Below are positions 29,137-37,786 of a stretch of DNA of 64,000 bases, one piece after another. This stretch comes from Bacteroidales bacterium (GTDB taxonomy: Bacteria; Bacteroidota; Bacteroidia; Bacteroidales; UBA932), in NCBI GenBank assembly GCA_022647615.1, contig JALCKZ010000001.1, positions 2,158,178-2,222,177 of the forward strand. The letters run 5' to 3'. The notes under the pieces were generated by a model, which saw nothing but the letters and a program-made list of their open reading frames with translations, did not search any database and had not been told where the DNA came from. The position numbers and the translations under genes were made by a program. The stretch's first letter is position 1. Each line of letters opens with the position of its first letter.

Positions 29137-30699
29137 TTAAAATTGGAAGTAAATGAACGGCTGGATCTGGCTGCTCTTGGTTTGGATTACTATGTAGATG
29201 ATGATTATCATTACAAGGGCTTTGAACCATAGAGGTGTGGCGGTGAAACGCTCCTGAAGTTTGTTGGTGATGCGGTCCGGCACGTAATGTAATGCATAAC
29301 CTAATACTATCAGTGCCAGGACTTTCCAGTAGCCAACGATGAGCTGCGGCAGGATTGAGGCGTGGAATGAAGTAAAGATTTGACTCAAAACATCGCTGGC
29401 AGTGCTAAGGTCATGCGCGCGGAAGAAAATCCAGCAGAAGCATACAAAGTTGAATGTCAGGAAGATATTGATGAACCGTCTGAAGCGGTTTACCGGTTTC
29501 ACCTTTCTGTCGTGACCTTTATCAACATTTTTATCGTGACCTGTAATACTTCTCCACACTTTATTTGCTGCAAGCGCTACCCCGTGCATGCTGCCCCACA
29601 AAATAAAATTCCAAGATGCGCCGTGCCATAAGCCGCATAAGAACATGGTTGCCAGAAGGTTAAAGTATTGCCTTATTTTTCCTTTTCTGTTGCCGCCAAG
29701 AGAAATGTAAACGTAATCTCGCATCCAGGTTGACAAAGAGATGTGCCAGCGATGCCAGAAGTCGGTGACAGACACAGATTTATAAGGATTATTGAAGTTT
29801 ATGTTGAAATGGAATCCAAGCAACAGGGCAATACCAATCGCCATGTCTGAATAACCTGAAAAATCGCAGTAAATTTGCAGCGCGTAGCCGTATGTTGCAA
29901 GCAAGTTTTCAAGGCCGGAAAACAGTGTAGGTGAGTCAAATACGCGGTCCACAAAGTTGATGCTTATGTAGTCTGAAATGACAGCTTTTTTGAAAAGTCC
30001 GCCAGCAATCAGAAACAATGCAACACCAATCATTTTATCAGTAACAACCAGATTTTTACGTATTTGCGGGATAAAATCCTTCGCCCTCACGATAGGTCCT
30101 GCAACTAGTTGCGGGAAGAATGAGACATAAAATGCATAGTCCAAAAGGTTGTGCAGCGGCTTAATCTCGCCTCTGTAAATATCTATGGTATAGCTCAATG
30201 ACTGGAATGTAAAGAATGAAATCCCGACAGGTAGGAATATGTCTTTTGGCTGAAAATTGCCGCCAATCAGATTAGAAAAAATCTCTCCAAAAAAGTTTGT
30301 GTACTTAAAATATGTAAGCAATCCCAAATTTATGCAGATGCTGAGCGTGACCAAAAGCGTCTTACAAGTATGTATGTGTTTGTCTGACAACTTTTTGCCA
30401 GCCTTAATACTACCTGTCGCGAACTTAAACTTCTGCTCAATTTGTTCCATTGCATAGCCGATGCAAAAGTCTGAAGTTGTGACTAATGCAAGAAGCCAGA
30501 AATAAAGGCCGCTGGATTTGTAATAGAAATAGTAAGAGAACAACACCACAAACAGCAGACGGCCAGTCTGTTGCTTGCGCAGCAAATAATATATAATGAT
30601 GAAAGCCGCAAACAGCCACAGGAATAGCCCGCTGCTAAAAATCATCGGAGCCTGTGCGTTGTACGTCAGCACATCTTTCAACTTTGATATATCTATCAT
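29137..30699 (-). CDS. MBOAT-family O-acyltransferase
   Basis: 520 aa, about 11 membrane helices. The MBOAT core is clear: DFSGYSDMAIGIALLLGF, DFWHRWHISLSTWMRDYVYI (about 313-332), and GLWHGASWNFILWG, where His359 is the expected catalytic residue. This is the AlgI/PatA/DltB group that moves acyl groups across the inner membrane onto extracytoplasmic polysaccharide. Start overlaps the stop of the SGNH gene upstream by 4 bp, so the three genes (33475 down to 29137) are translationally coupled. The acceptor polymer is not evident. Confidence 0.93.
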   Translation of the reverse strand: MIDISKLKDVLTYNAQAPMIFSSGLFLWLFAAFIIIYYLLRKQQTGRLLFVVLFSYYFYYKSSGLYFWLLALVTTSDFCIGYAMEQIEQKFKFATGSIKAGKKLSDKHIHTCKTLLVTLSICINLGLLTYFKYTNFFGEIFSNLIGGNFQPKDIFLPVGISFFTFQSLSYTIDIYRGEIKPLHNLLDYAFYVSFFPQLVAGPIVRAKDFIPQIRKNLVVTDKMIGVALFLIAGGLFKKAVISDYISINFVDRVFDSPTLFSGLENLLATYGYALQIYCDFSGYSDMAIGIALLLGFHFNINFNNPYKSVSVTDFWHRWHISLSTWMRDYVYISLGGNRKGKIRQYFNLLATMFLCGLWHGASWNFILWGSMHGVALAANKVWRSITGHDKNVDKGHDRKVKPVNRFRRFINIFLTFNFVCFCWIFFRAHDLSTASDVLSQIFTSFHASILPQLIVGYWKVLALIVLGYALHYVPDRITNKLQERFTATPLWFKALVMIIIIYIVIQTKSSQIQPFIYFQF

Positions 30700-31772
30700 T
30701 TATTGTACTCTTTTATTAACGCGCAATACAGCAATTGACCCTGGAGCGTGTAACCTTCCGGCAGGAAGTGGACGTGGTCTGCGCGCATTAAGCGGGCAGA
30801 TGTCCAATTTCGGCATGCGTTTTCACGGCCGCCAGAGATTGTGTATAAGTCCCAGTAAGCCAGGTTGTTGTCTTTTGCGTATTTTACTATTGTTGCTGCG
30901 CACGGAGCATTAAACGGATTCTCCGAATACGTTGTACTTGTGCGAGTTACTGTCTTATAACGGCGGCTTTTTCTGCCGTGTTTGGAGTGCCTGCTGCTTA
31001 TCGGCACCCTAACTTTGTAGCTGGAGCGGTGCGCCTTATAACATCCTGCAGGAGTTGTAAGCAGCAGCGGAGTTCCAGGAAATGCCTCATTCAGAGCCTT
31101 TACCAAATCATCAATTTGTTTGTAATGCTCGTCTGAATTGTAATATCTGCCGTAACTTTCATTTGTCCCAAAGGAAACAATTATCAAATCCGGCTTATGG
31201 TGTTTTGCAATCAGACCTCTATGAAGAATCTGATTATCATCGGATTGTGAAATCAATGGATTATCCTCTTGTTCAAGTGTATACGTACACACTTGCTGCA
31301 TCGTGCGGGAATTAAGATAAGAGTTGCAAGTTGCACCGTTAATTCCAAAATCTTTGTAAGCTATTGAGCCAAAGGATTCTGACAGCAAATCTCTAAGTGC
31401 GTGAGGATAGACATGACCGCGTACATGGCTATCTCCTATATGGATAATATGCAGTGTATCATTTGATTGCGGTGCCTCAAAATCTTTCTCCAGCATATTA
31501 TTTTTAAGATAATTTTTCCTGATGCCGCGCAATTTGTTCATTATTGGCGCAAGAGTTTTGCCGGGGTCATGCAGAACATTTTCTCCCATTCCCCTGAAAC
31601 TACCTGGTATATTGGCAATTGGGACTGCAATCTTTACATCATCATTTTTTTGCTGGTCGGCAGAAAACTTGGATTGCTCAGTGGATGATATTTTTGATTG
31701 CGCACTTGCAGAGATATAAACTACAACCGCACAAGCAATTAGGGAGACTGTCGCGAATAAAATTCTTTTCAT
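30696..31772 (-). CDS. SGNH/GDSL hydrolase partner of MBOAT (1)
   Basis: 358 aa. N-terminal signal or anchor (MKRILFATVSLIACAVVVYI). SGNH blocks: IIHIGDSHVRGHVYPHALRD (block I Ser, GDSH), IIVSFGTNES (block III Asn), and near the C-terminus ADHVHFLPEGY (block V Asp and His). Together with an MBOAT gene this resembles AlgX/AlgJ or PatB systems, in which SGNH proteins transfer or remove acetyl groups on exported polysaccharide. ATGA overlaps on both sides (4 bp) show tight coupling in the operon. Confidence 0.85.
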   Translation of the reverse strand: MKRILFATVSLIACAVVVYISASAQSKISSTEQSKFSADQQKNDDVKIAVPIANIPGSFRGMGENVLHDPGKTLAPIMNKLRGIRKNYLKNNMLEKDFEAPQSNDTLHIIHIGDSHVRGHVYPHALRDLLSESFGSIAYKDFGINGATCNSYLNSRTMQQVCTYTLEQEDNPLISQSDDNQILHRGLIAKHHKPDLIIVSFGTNESYGRYYNSDEHYKQIDDLVKALNEAFPGTPLLLTTPAGCYKAHRSSYKVRVPISSRHSKHGRKSRRYKTVTRTSTTYSENPFNAPCAATIVKYAKDNNLAYWDLYTISGGRENACRNWTSARLMRADHVHFLPEGYTLQGQLLYCALIKEYNK

Positions 31773-33475
31773 TTTTGTCCCTCCGTCAAAGCTTTAAATA
31801 ATAATTTTGCTATCTTTTTTCCTCCGCGATAGTTTATATGCGTATAGTCTAAATTTGCCATAGGCGGCTTGTTATCAACCATGTGCGCCATGCTATCCTC
31901 GCCTCCCATCGCCTCAAAAGTATTCCAAAAAGCAACTCCGGATTTTTGCGCCATCCTATTCTGTGTTGACAGCAAAAGCCTGATTCCGGACATTGTGTGA
32001 ATTGAGCCATCCTCACTCCTTTGATCTCTATCGCTGACGCCAAGAAGTAAAATTGACGTATTCGGAAAACATTTTTTAAGGTACGCAATTGTCTTCAAAA
32101 AACCTGATTCATACCAATTGTAGTTCTTAGCTCCGGGACTTGCAACATTTAATCCGTACTCCAAAATGATTAAGTCATAGTGTCTTACGGCATTGAATGA
32201 TGTTAAAGTCTGATATGGAATTGCATGAAGTCTTGTGCCTGAATTGCCCCTTAATGAAAAATTATCAACGGTAACACCGCGGGAGCCATCCATTGCGACT
32301 CCATAAACAACTGTCTTATTTGACTGATTTATAGTCCATTTTACACTTCCTATGCGCCCGTCCACATGCAAAGTTTGCATGGAAGCGGAAGCCGGAACAT
32401 TGAAAGTTTGTTCCGTTGTATTATTAACTCTCGCAGATATATTTGCTCCGTATCTACTTGTAAAATAGATTGTTGAACGGTTGCATGTATCCAGCCGGGC
32501 TGCAAGTTTTTTCTGTCCGCGCAAAAAAACATAGGCGCCATTTGCCGGTTCAGTATAATGTCCTGAAATCCCGAGCTTTGTGCGGTCATAACCTTTTGTG
32601 TCCATCGCTGAGTGATCCGTGAAACCCTCTGATTTTTGGCGTATTGTAGGACGCGGCGCATCCGCAACAGCATTAATATTCACAAAACCTACACCTCTTC
32701 CGCCGTACTGTTTTTGGAACATCTCCCTTAAGTTAACCGTCAGAATATCAGCCTCTATAAAAGAATCTCCAAATACTGCTATCCGCACCGGCCTGCTCCC
32801 CGCACTATTAAGCGCAGCGTAAAATGTACCCATCCCGTTGGAAGAGCCGCTGCCATAATCTATTATTTTAGTGGTATTTGCAGGCTCCGAGTATTGAGAA
32901 TTGCCCGCAGCATATTGTGAATCAGCACTTCCTCCCTGCCGTTGCGACATTTCTTCGCGACGTTTGGCCAGCGCTTTTTTATGTTTTGCAATTTCAATTT
33001 TCGTCTTTTCGTTAGTTGCCTGAGCGTCAGCTAATTCAGCTTTTACTTTTGCAAGCGCTGCACGCGCCGTATCCAGATTCGCCTGAGCCTGAGCCAGTGC
33101 CGCCTTTCCCTCTTCAGTAGTAGTATCGGCCATCGCAGTTTCAACAGCTTTAGCAGCCTCATCCTCAATCCTTTGATGCTCAGCGACAGCCATTGTATCT
33201 TCCGGCACAAACTCCGCCTGATACGAATCGTCCATAAGAGCCTCATCCGCACCGCTCACATCAGCAGAATCAGAAATCCCAATAGCAGAAGAATCCTTAA
33301 CAGCGTGCATCCTGTCGGGATTAGCATTTTTATCCCCGTCTCTCAAATCACTCAAAAGGTCAACCCTGCGCAACGTGGTGTTGCCCAGCCTGATAGGTGG
33401 TATAAAATATAACGCTAACAAAACCGCCAGGATAATCAACGTCACCCACAGCGATTTCCTCAAATTATTCTCCAT
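31769..33475 (-). CDS. SGNH hydrolase with long coiled-coil N-terminus, MBOAT partner (2)
   Basis: 568 aa. One N-terminal membrane helix (about 9-27, LWVTLIILAVLLALYFIP), then an Ala/Glu/Lys-rich coiled coil (about 105-180), then an SGNH domain: VRIAVFGDSFIEADILTVNL (block I), LIILEYGLNVAS (Asn block) and NLDYTHINYRGGKK (Asp/His block). The coiled coil may hold the catalytic domain away from the membrane or bind the MBOAT partner. First gene of the three-gene operon. A TAAATTTG -7 box lies at 33497-33504 and array E lies just upstream of that. Confidence 0.85.
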   Translation of the reverse strand: MENNLRKSLWVTLIILAVLLALYFIPPIRLGNTTLRRVDLLSDLRDGDKNANPDRMHAVKDSSAIGISDSADVSGADEALMDDSYQAEFVPEDTMAVAEHQRIEDEAAKAVETAMADTTTEEGKAALAQAQANLDTARAALAKVKAELADAQATNEKTKIEIAKHKKALAKRREEMSQRQGGSADSQYAAGNSQYSEPANTTKIIDYGSGSSNGMGTFYAALNSAGSRPVRIAVFGDSFIEADILTVNLREMFQKQYGGRGVGFVNINAVADAPRPTIRQKSEGFTDHSAMDTKGYDRTKLGISGHYTEPANGAYVFLRGQKKLAARLDTCNRSTIYFTSRYGANISARVNNTTEQTFNVPASASMQTLHVDGRIGSVKWTINQSNKTVVYGVAMDGSRGVTVDNFSLRGNSGTRLHAIPYQTLTSFNAVRHYDLIILEYGLNVASPGAKNYNWYESGFLKTIAYLKKCFPNTSILLLGVSDRDQRSEDGSIHTMSGIRLLLSTQNRMAQKSGVAFWNTFEAMGGEDSMAHMVDNKPPMANLDYTHINYRGGKKIAKLLFKALTEGQK

Positions 33476-33496
33476 GTGTTCCTCTCAAAAGGGCTG

Positions 33497-33504
33497 CAAA
33501 TTTA
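33497..33504 (-). promoter_or_regulatory. Putative -7 promoter box of the SGNH-MBOAT operon
   Basis: Minus-strand TAAATTTG matches TAnnTTTG, 21 bp upstream of the start codon at 33475. Array E occupies the upstream region. Confidence 0.45.
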
Positions 33505-33512
33505 TAAAAAAA

Positions 33513-33592
33513 GACGCCGTCATACTAGTTATTACGACGTATTACCAGTTAATACGACGTAATATTGGTTAATACGTCGTGCTTTTGGTTGT
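33513..33592. repeat. 20-bp repeat array E (four units)
   Basis: Units start at 33513, 33533, 33553 and 33573. Same orientation as A, B and D. It fills most of the gap between the SGNH start (33475) and the stop of the phytase-like gene (33599). Confidence 0.85.
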
Positions 33593-33598
33593 GCGCAG

Positions 33599-34876
33599 TT
33601 ATTTTATTTCAAGAACCTTGAACCAGTCTTGCAGGATGCCTTTGTAGCCGCTTTGGGAGTCGCTGATGAGGATGATGGTCTGGTTGCCGTTGTTTAGGAC
33701 GGGGCCCAGGCACATGCCTTCATAGTTGGCTATGTTGAAGTCGTTCAGGGATTTGATGGCGGTTGTGAACTGGTAAAGGAGACGCTTTGGCAGGATTTGG
33801 GCATCGGAAGGGATAGCAGCGCTAAACTGTGAACCGGAACCTGCAATCGGCTTGCAATCAGCCGGATTCACATGATAGAGCTTGCAAACAACGCGCGCCC
33901 CTATTATGCCTGACGGGATGTAAAACTCCCTTTCAAGCACAATCAAAGAACCATCGTCAAGCGCAAGTAACTCGCTGACACCCATTGCATAAGGCATATC
34001 GGCAGCAGCGCCTTTAGCGACAGAAGATTGAGAAAGTACCTGACTCGCGACAGATGTTATCATTGAGAACAAATCCCCTACGCTGTCATCGGAACCGCCG
34101 TTCTTTGCGGCATTCGCTTTTTTCTCTGCAGCAGCCTTATTCTCAGCCTCTACCGCAGCCGCAGCAGAAGGAGCATCCATCTTGTATACATATTGCGCAA
34201 CTGGCTGCAAATTTTCATCAAAGGACTGGAATCTCAGCACATTGCACACTCCATTTTTAGCAGTAGCTTGAGTGCCATCAGATGGAATAGTGCTCTCGGT
34301 AGTCGTCCAAAACAAGTGAGTCTTAGCATTATACGCAAGACTTTCAAAACCGTAATTAGAGGACGCACCAGAAAAAACTGTCGGGATATTCAACTTTCTC
34401 CCCGTCCTTGCACCCTTCATATCATACTCATACACAGCTTTATCCGCCTCTCCGGAAATAAACACGGTACCGCTACCGCTTGACGCAGAGGCATTTTTAG
34501 AAACAGCACTTGCACCAGCAGGAAAATATACAATTCCTTCCGCATCACGATTAGAACCACCTGCAGATAAAAAAGAAACTCCTGTTCCGCTAGATGAACT
34601 ATTTGAAGCAGAGGTAATTGTACCACTCTTTTTATCAATCTTAATCTCAAAAATAAAGAAGCCGTCGCCCCCGCTTTTATCGCTCACAACCGCGTAATGG
34701 CTCTCATCAATCATGGAAATTCCGCTGTAGTCCCCCGGAGTGACAGTCTGCGGAAAACTCTGTTGTTCAAGAGCTTTCACAACTTCCAATTCATGCACCT
34801 GAGCGTTCGCATCAGAACTTTTGCCGCATCCCGCCGCAACAAGCGCAGCCATCAAAAACAAAAAAGACCTCTTCAT
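33599..34876 (-). CDS. Esterase-like/phytase-like beta-propeller lipoprotein
   Basis: 425 aa from ATG 34876 (MKRSFLFLMAALVAAGCGKS, lipobox AAGC); the longer frame from 34909 reads through the promoter. The body matches the 'esterase-like activity of phytase' domain: DYSGISMIDESHYAVVSDKS, DAEGIVYFPAG, YGFESLAYNAKTHLFWTTTE, MGVSELLALDDGSLIVLERE, NFDIANYEGMCLGP-like ending NYEGMCLGPVLNNGNQTIIL. Two Ala/Ser/Lys-rich insertions interrupt it (about 88-100 and 232-262). Family members are calcium-dependent phosphoesterases, but activity is often untested. Exact substrate unknown. Confidence 0.78.
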   Translation of the reverse strand: MKRSFLFLMAALVAAGCGKSSDANAQVHELEVVKALEQQSFPQTVTPGDYSGISMIDESHYAVVSDKSGGDGFFIFEIKIDKKSGTITSASNSSSSGTGVSFLSAGGSNRDAEGIVYFPAGASAVSKNASASSGSGTVFISGEADKAVYEYDMKGARTGRKLNIPTVFSGASSNYGFESLAYNAKTHLFWTTTESTIPSDGTQATAKNGVCNVLRFQSFDENLQPVAQYVYKMDAPSAAAAVEAENKAAAEKKANAAKNGGSDDSVGDLFSMITSVASQVLSQSSVAKGAAADMPYAMGVSELLALDDGSLIVLEREFYIPSGIIGARVVCKLYHVNPADCKPIAGSGSQFSAAIPSDAQILPKRLLYQFTTAIKSLNDFNIANYEGMCLGPVLNNGNQTIILISDSQSGYKGILQDWFKVLEIK

Positions 34877-34898
34877 ACCTCTAATAATTAAACAACTA

Positions 34899-34906
34899 CA
34901 AAGGTA
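34899..34906 (-). promoter_or_regulatory. Putative -7 promoter box of the phytase-like gene
   Basis: Minus-strand TACCTTTG matches TAnnTTTG, 22 bp from ATG 34876. A TCCCGACAG motif (34919) occupies the -33 side. Confidence 0.5.
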
Positions 34907-34981
34907 CACTTTTTAAGCTCCCGACAGATACTGCATTTGCGAGCTATTTCAGGCAATATTTTGCAACAGCTTAGGATTCAA

Positions 34982-35461
34982 TTACTTTTGCAAAATCCAG
35001 CCTGCGTTATTAAACAAATTTCCCATCTCAATGGCAGTAACCATAGCATCAGAACCTTTGTTACCAGCCTTAGTACCAGCACGTTCAATAGCCTGCTCTA
35101 TGGTATCGGTGGTCAAAATACCATAGGCAATTGGCACACCTGTCTGCAAAGAAACGGTAGCAACGCCCTTGGCAGATTCATTGGCAACCATCTCAAAATG
35201 AGCAGTTGCGCCACGTATAACAGCACCCAGACAAACAACAGCAGAGTACTTTCCGCTCTCAGCCATTTTCTTTGCAACCAAAGGAATCTCAAAAGCACCT
35301 GGCGCCCACACAACATCCAGATTATCAGAATTTCCGCCATGCCTCAAAAAAGCATCTTCTGCTCCCGACAGCAATTTTCCGGTTATAAATTCATTGAATC
35401 TTGCAACAGCAATCCCAATATGCAGATTGTCCGCTAATAATTTACCTTGTATAACATTCAT
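34982..35461 (-). CDS. ribH: 6,7-dimethyl-8-ribityllumazine synthase
   Basis: 159 aa. It condenses the RibA/RibD product with 3,4-dihydroxy-2-butanone 4-phosphate. Family motifs: [27 protein letters not shown] (34-62 region), [20 protein letters not shown] and [23 protein letters not shown]. The last residues [10 protein letters not shown] are unusual for RibH and are encoded by a copy of an interspersed repeat (GCAAAATCCAGCCTGCGT on the plus strand) also found at 62.3 and 63.4 kb. Last gene of the ribD-ribE-ribBA-ribH operon; 77 bp separate it from ribBA. Confidence 0.96.
   Translation of the reverse strand: MNVIQGKLLADNLHIGIAVARFNEFITGKLLSGAEDAFLRHGGNSDNLDVVWAPGAFEIPLVAKKMAESGKYSAVVCLGAVIRGATAHFEMVANESAKGVATVSLQTGVPIAYGILTTDTIEQAIERAGTKAGNKGSDAMVTAIEMGNLFNNAGWILQK
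34985..35009. repeat. Interspersed mini-repeat, copy overlapping the ribH 3' end
   Basis: Contains GCAAAATCCAGCCTGCGT, identical to copies at 62349-62371 and 63440-63463. Here it encodes the C-terminal residues of RibH on the minus strand. Confidence 0.8.
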
Positions 35462-35538
35462 AATTTCAGATATTTATATTTATTCTTATTAATTATTCTA
35501 ATCCTAGTTCTAGTTCTAATTATTCTTATTATTTACTC

Positions 35539-36807
35539 CTATTGTTTAACATTTTTAACATGCAGCAAATGCCCCATTTTCAAATACTTAGTATAGAGAT
35601 AAAAATTATCTTCAGCCGTAGACTCCATCTCAATCGGCTCCCTCCGCACAATCTCAATCCCATACTTTTCCAACCCATGAATCTTGTCTGGATTATTAGT
35701 CATAAGTGCTAACTTCTTAACACCCAAATCATTGAGAATAGCGGCACCATCGCTATAATCACGCAAATCCGGCTTGAACCCAAGGGCCACATTCGCCTCC
35801 ACAGTATCCATTCCGCCGTCCTGTAAATGATAAGCTCTCAGCTTGTTAATCAGGCCGATACCGCGTCCTTCCTGACGCAAATAGAGCAAAACTCCCCTGC
35901 CCGTCTTCTCAATTTTTTTCATGGCATAATGCAGCTGGTCTCCGCAATCACATCGTAATGAACCAAATACATCGCCAGTCAAACATTCAGAATGAATCCT
36001 GCAAAGAACCGCATCATCACTAGCAGACGCAACGCTCTCATTACCAGCCCTATCGGCAGATGCAACATTCCCCTTAACCAACGCAACATGATGTGCGCCC
36101 GTAATAGAATTCACATAACCGTAAATTTTAAAATTCCCGTATTTAGTTGGTAATGAAGCTGTCGTGATACGTCTAATTATTTTCTCTTTTTTCTCGCGAT
36201 AGGTTATCAAGTCGGCTATTGTGATAATTTTAAGACCATGACGCTCAGCAAATTGCAGCAGCTCAGAAGTTCTCATCATTGTCCCGTCATCCCTCATAAT
36301 TTCACAGCACAAGCCGCACTCTTCCATACCGGCAAGCCGCGCAATATCTACCGTAGCCTCTGTGTGTCCGGCTCTTACAAGAACACCGCCCTCCCTTGCA
36401 CGGAGCGGAAACATGTGTCCCGGCCTGCGAAAATCAGCTGGTTTCACATCAGAATCTACACATTTCCTGGCAGTTACTGCACGTTCAAAAGCAGAAATTC
36501 CGGTAGACGTAGAGACATGGTCAATAGAAACCGTAAAAGCAGTGGAGTGGTTATCAGTGTTATAATCAACCATTTGAGGCAATCCAAGCCGTTCAGTCAT
36601 TGCCGCGCTCATCGGCATGCAAATAAGCCCGCGCCCGTTAACCGCCATAAAATTAACGTTTTCCGGAGTCGCCCACCTGGCAGCACAAATCAAATCCCCC
36701 TCATTTTCCCTCTCAGGGTCATCCGTCACAACAATCAACTTCCCCGCCTTGAAATCCTCCAAAGCCGCCTCAATACTTGCAAATTTATTTTTATCAATCT
36801 CACTCAT
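35539..36807 (-). CDS. ribBA: Bifunctional DHBP synthase / GTP cyclohydrolase II
   Basis: 422 aa. The N-terminal RibB domain (1-205) has [24 protein letters not shown] and [14 protein letters not shown]. The C-terminal RibA domain has zinc ligands in [20 protein letters not shown], then [20 protein letters not shown] and [17 protein letters not shown]. The two activities supply both precursors of lumazine. An insertion of about 15 residues rich in Ala/Ser/Asp ([16 protein letters not shown]) lies in RibA just before the zinc site. Operon with ribE upstream and ribH downstream. Confidence 0.97.
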   Translation of the reverse strand: MSEIDKNKFASIEAALEDFKAGKLIVVTDDPERENEGDLICAARWATPENVNFMAVNGRGLICMPMSAAMTERLGLPQMVDYNTDNHSTAFTVSIDHVSTSTGISAFERAVTARKCVDSDVKPADFRRPGHMFPLRAREGGVLVRAGHTEATVDIARLAGMEECGLCCEIMRDDGTMMRTSELLQFAERHGLKIITIADLITYREKKEKIIRRITTASLPTKYGNFKIYGYVNSITGAHHVALVKGNVASADRAGNESVASASDDAVLCRIHSECLTGDVFGSLRCDCGDQLHYAMKKIEKTGRGVLLYLRQEGRGIGLINKLRAYHLQDGGMDTVEANVALGFKPDLRDYSDGAAILNDLGVKKLALMTNNPDKIHGLEKYGIEIVRREPIEMESTAEDNFYLYTKYLKMGHLLHVKNVKQ

Positions 36808-36820
36808 ATATATCTAATTA

Positions 36821-37639
36821 TTAAAATCCATTTCGCGACAGGAATTCCATGTCAATATTTGACACTTTTTTTGAGCAGCAATCTGCAGAGTTTTGCTCAT
36901 CAGAAGCAGCGCATTTTATTGCGGGTAAGCATTTTGCCGTAGAACCGCACAAAAATCTCTCAACATATTTTCCCAGGATGTCACACTCAATATTTACAGA
37001 ATCGCCCACTCGTTTCATACCCAGAACAGTACGGCGTCTAGTCTCAGGAATCAGAGAAACAGAAAATTCATTACCATGCAATTTACAGACGGTCAGACTT
37101 GTACCATCAAGAGCAACAGAACCTTTCATGACCACATACTTAAGGATTTCAGCAGCGGCCCGCACAGAAACAACAACAGCGTTCCCCTCATCCCTCATTG
37201 AAGTAATAACCCCGGTACCATCTATATGCCCCGTAACAATGTGACCATTAAGACGTCCGGCAACATTTGCATTTGCAGGCATACCAATCTGATCATTAAG
37301 CAGATTCCCTACAAGCAACGCACGCTCAAGATTAACCGCATCATTACACTTCAATGCACCAAGCGTACTGCTGCGCAAAGTCTCAGGCATCACATCAGCG
37401 CAAAAGTTGCAATCGTCAAACGCTGTAACAGTCAGACACACACCATTAACCGCAATGCTATCCCCAATCCTAACACCACGAAAAAAGCTATTGCTTATTC
37501 TAGAACTGGTCAACACAGGATTATCCTTGAGATTCAAATTGCAATTCAATTTTTCAACAGCAATCTTAATCACGCAACCAGCACCACCATGACTAACGGA
37601 AACCACCTTACCAATTTCTTCAACAATTCCAGTAAACAT
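36821..37639 (-). CDS. ribE: Riboflavin synthase alpha chain
   Basis: 272 aa from the conserved MFTGIVEEIG start (ATG 37639). Two lumazine-binding repeats: GDSIAVNGVCLTV ... GHIVTGHIDGTGVI, and GSVALDGTSLTVCKL ... VNIECDILGKYVER. It dismutates two lumazines to riboflavin. It is longer than the usual 200-215 aa because of an insertion in the first repeat (about residues 38-53, SSRISNSFF) and a Cys/Ser-rich tail of about 45 residues. Such a tail is odd but the core looks functional. 13 bp separate it from ribBA. Confidence 0.94.
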   Translation of the reverse strand: MFTGIVEEIGKVVSVSHGGAGCVIKIAVEKLNCNLNLKDNPVLTSSRISNSFFRGVRIGDSIAVNGVCLTVTAFDDCNFCADVMPETLRSSTLGALKCNDAVNLERALLVGNLLNDQIGMPANANVAGRLNGHIVTGHIDGTGVITSMRDEGNAVVVSVRAAAEILKYVVMKGSVALDGTSLTVCKLHGNEFSVSLIPETRRRTVLGMKRVGDSVNIECDILGKYVERFLCGSTAKCLPAIKCAASDEQNSADCCSKKVSNIDMEFLSRNGF

Positions 37640-37661
37640 CTTTAAAAATTTTATCAAATTA

Positions 37662-37786
37662 ACTACAACTTCATTTTCACATTAACTTCACCACAACTTC
37701 ATTCTCACATTAACTTCACCACAACTTCATTCTCACATTAACTTCACCACAACTCCATACTCACATTAACTTCACCACAACTTCAC
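37662..37786. repeat. 28-bp minisatellite between ribD and ribE
   Basis: About four and a half tandem copies of a 28-bp unit containing CACAACTTCATTCTCAC and ATTAACTTCAC, nearly identical. It fills almost all of the 143-bp gap inside the rib operon and lacks any reading frame signal. Confidence 0.9.

Noticed and set aside
8218-33592. 20-bp repeats as CRISPR arrays
   Set aside because: Units are directly adjacent with no spacers, and no cas genes are in the window.
36238-36942. 234-aa and other frames antisense to ribBA, ribE and ribH
   Set aside because: Shadows of well-conserved rib genes; composition reflects the opposite strand.
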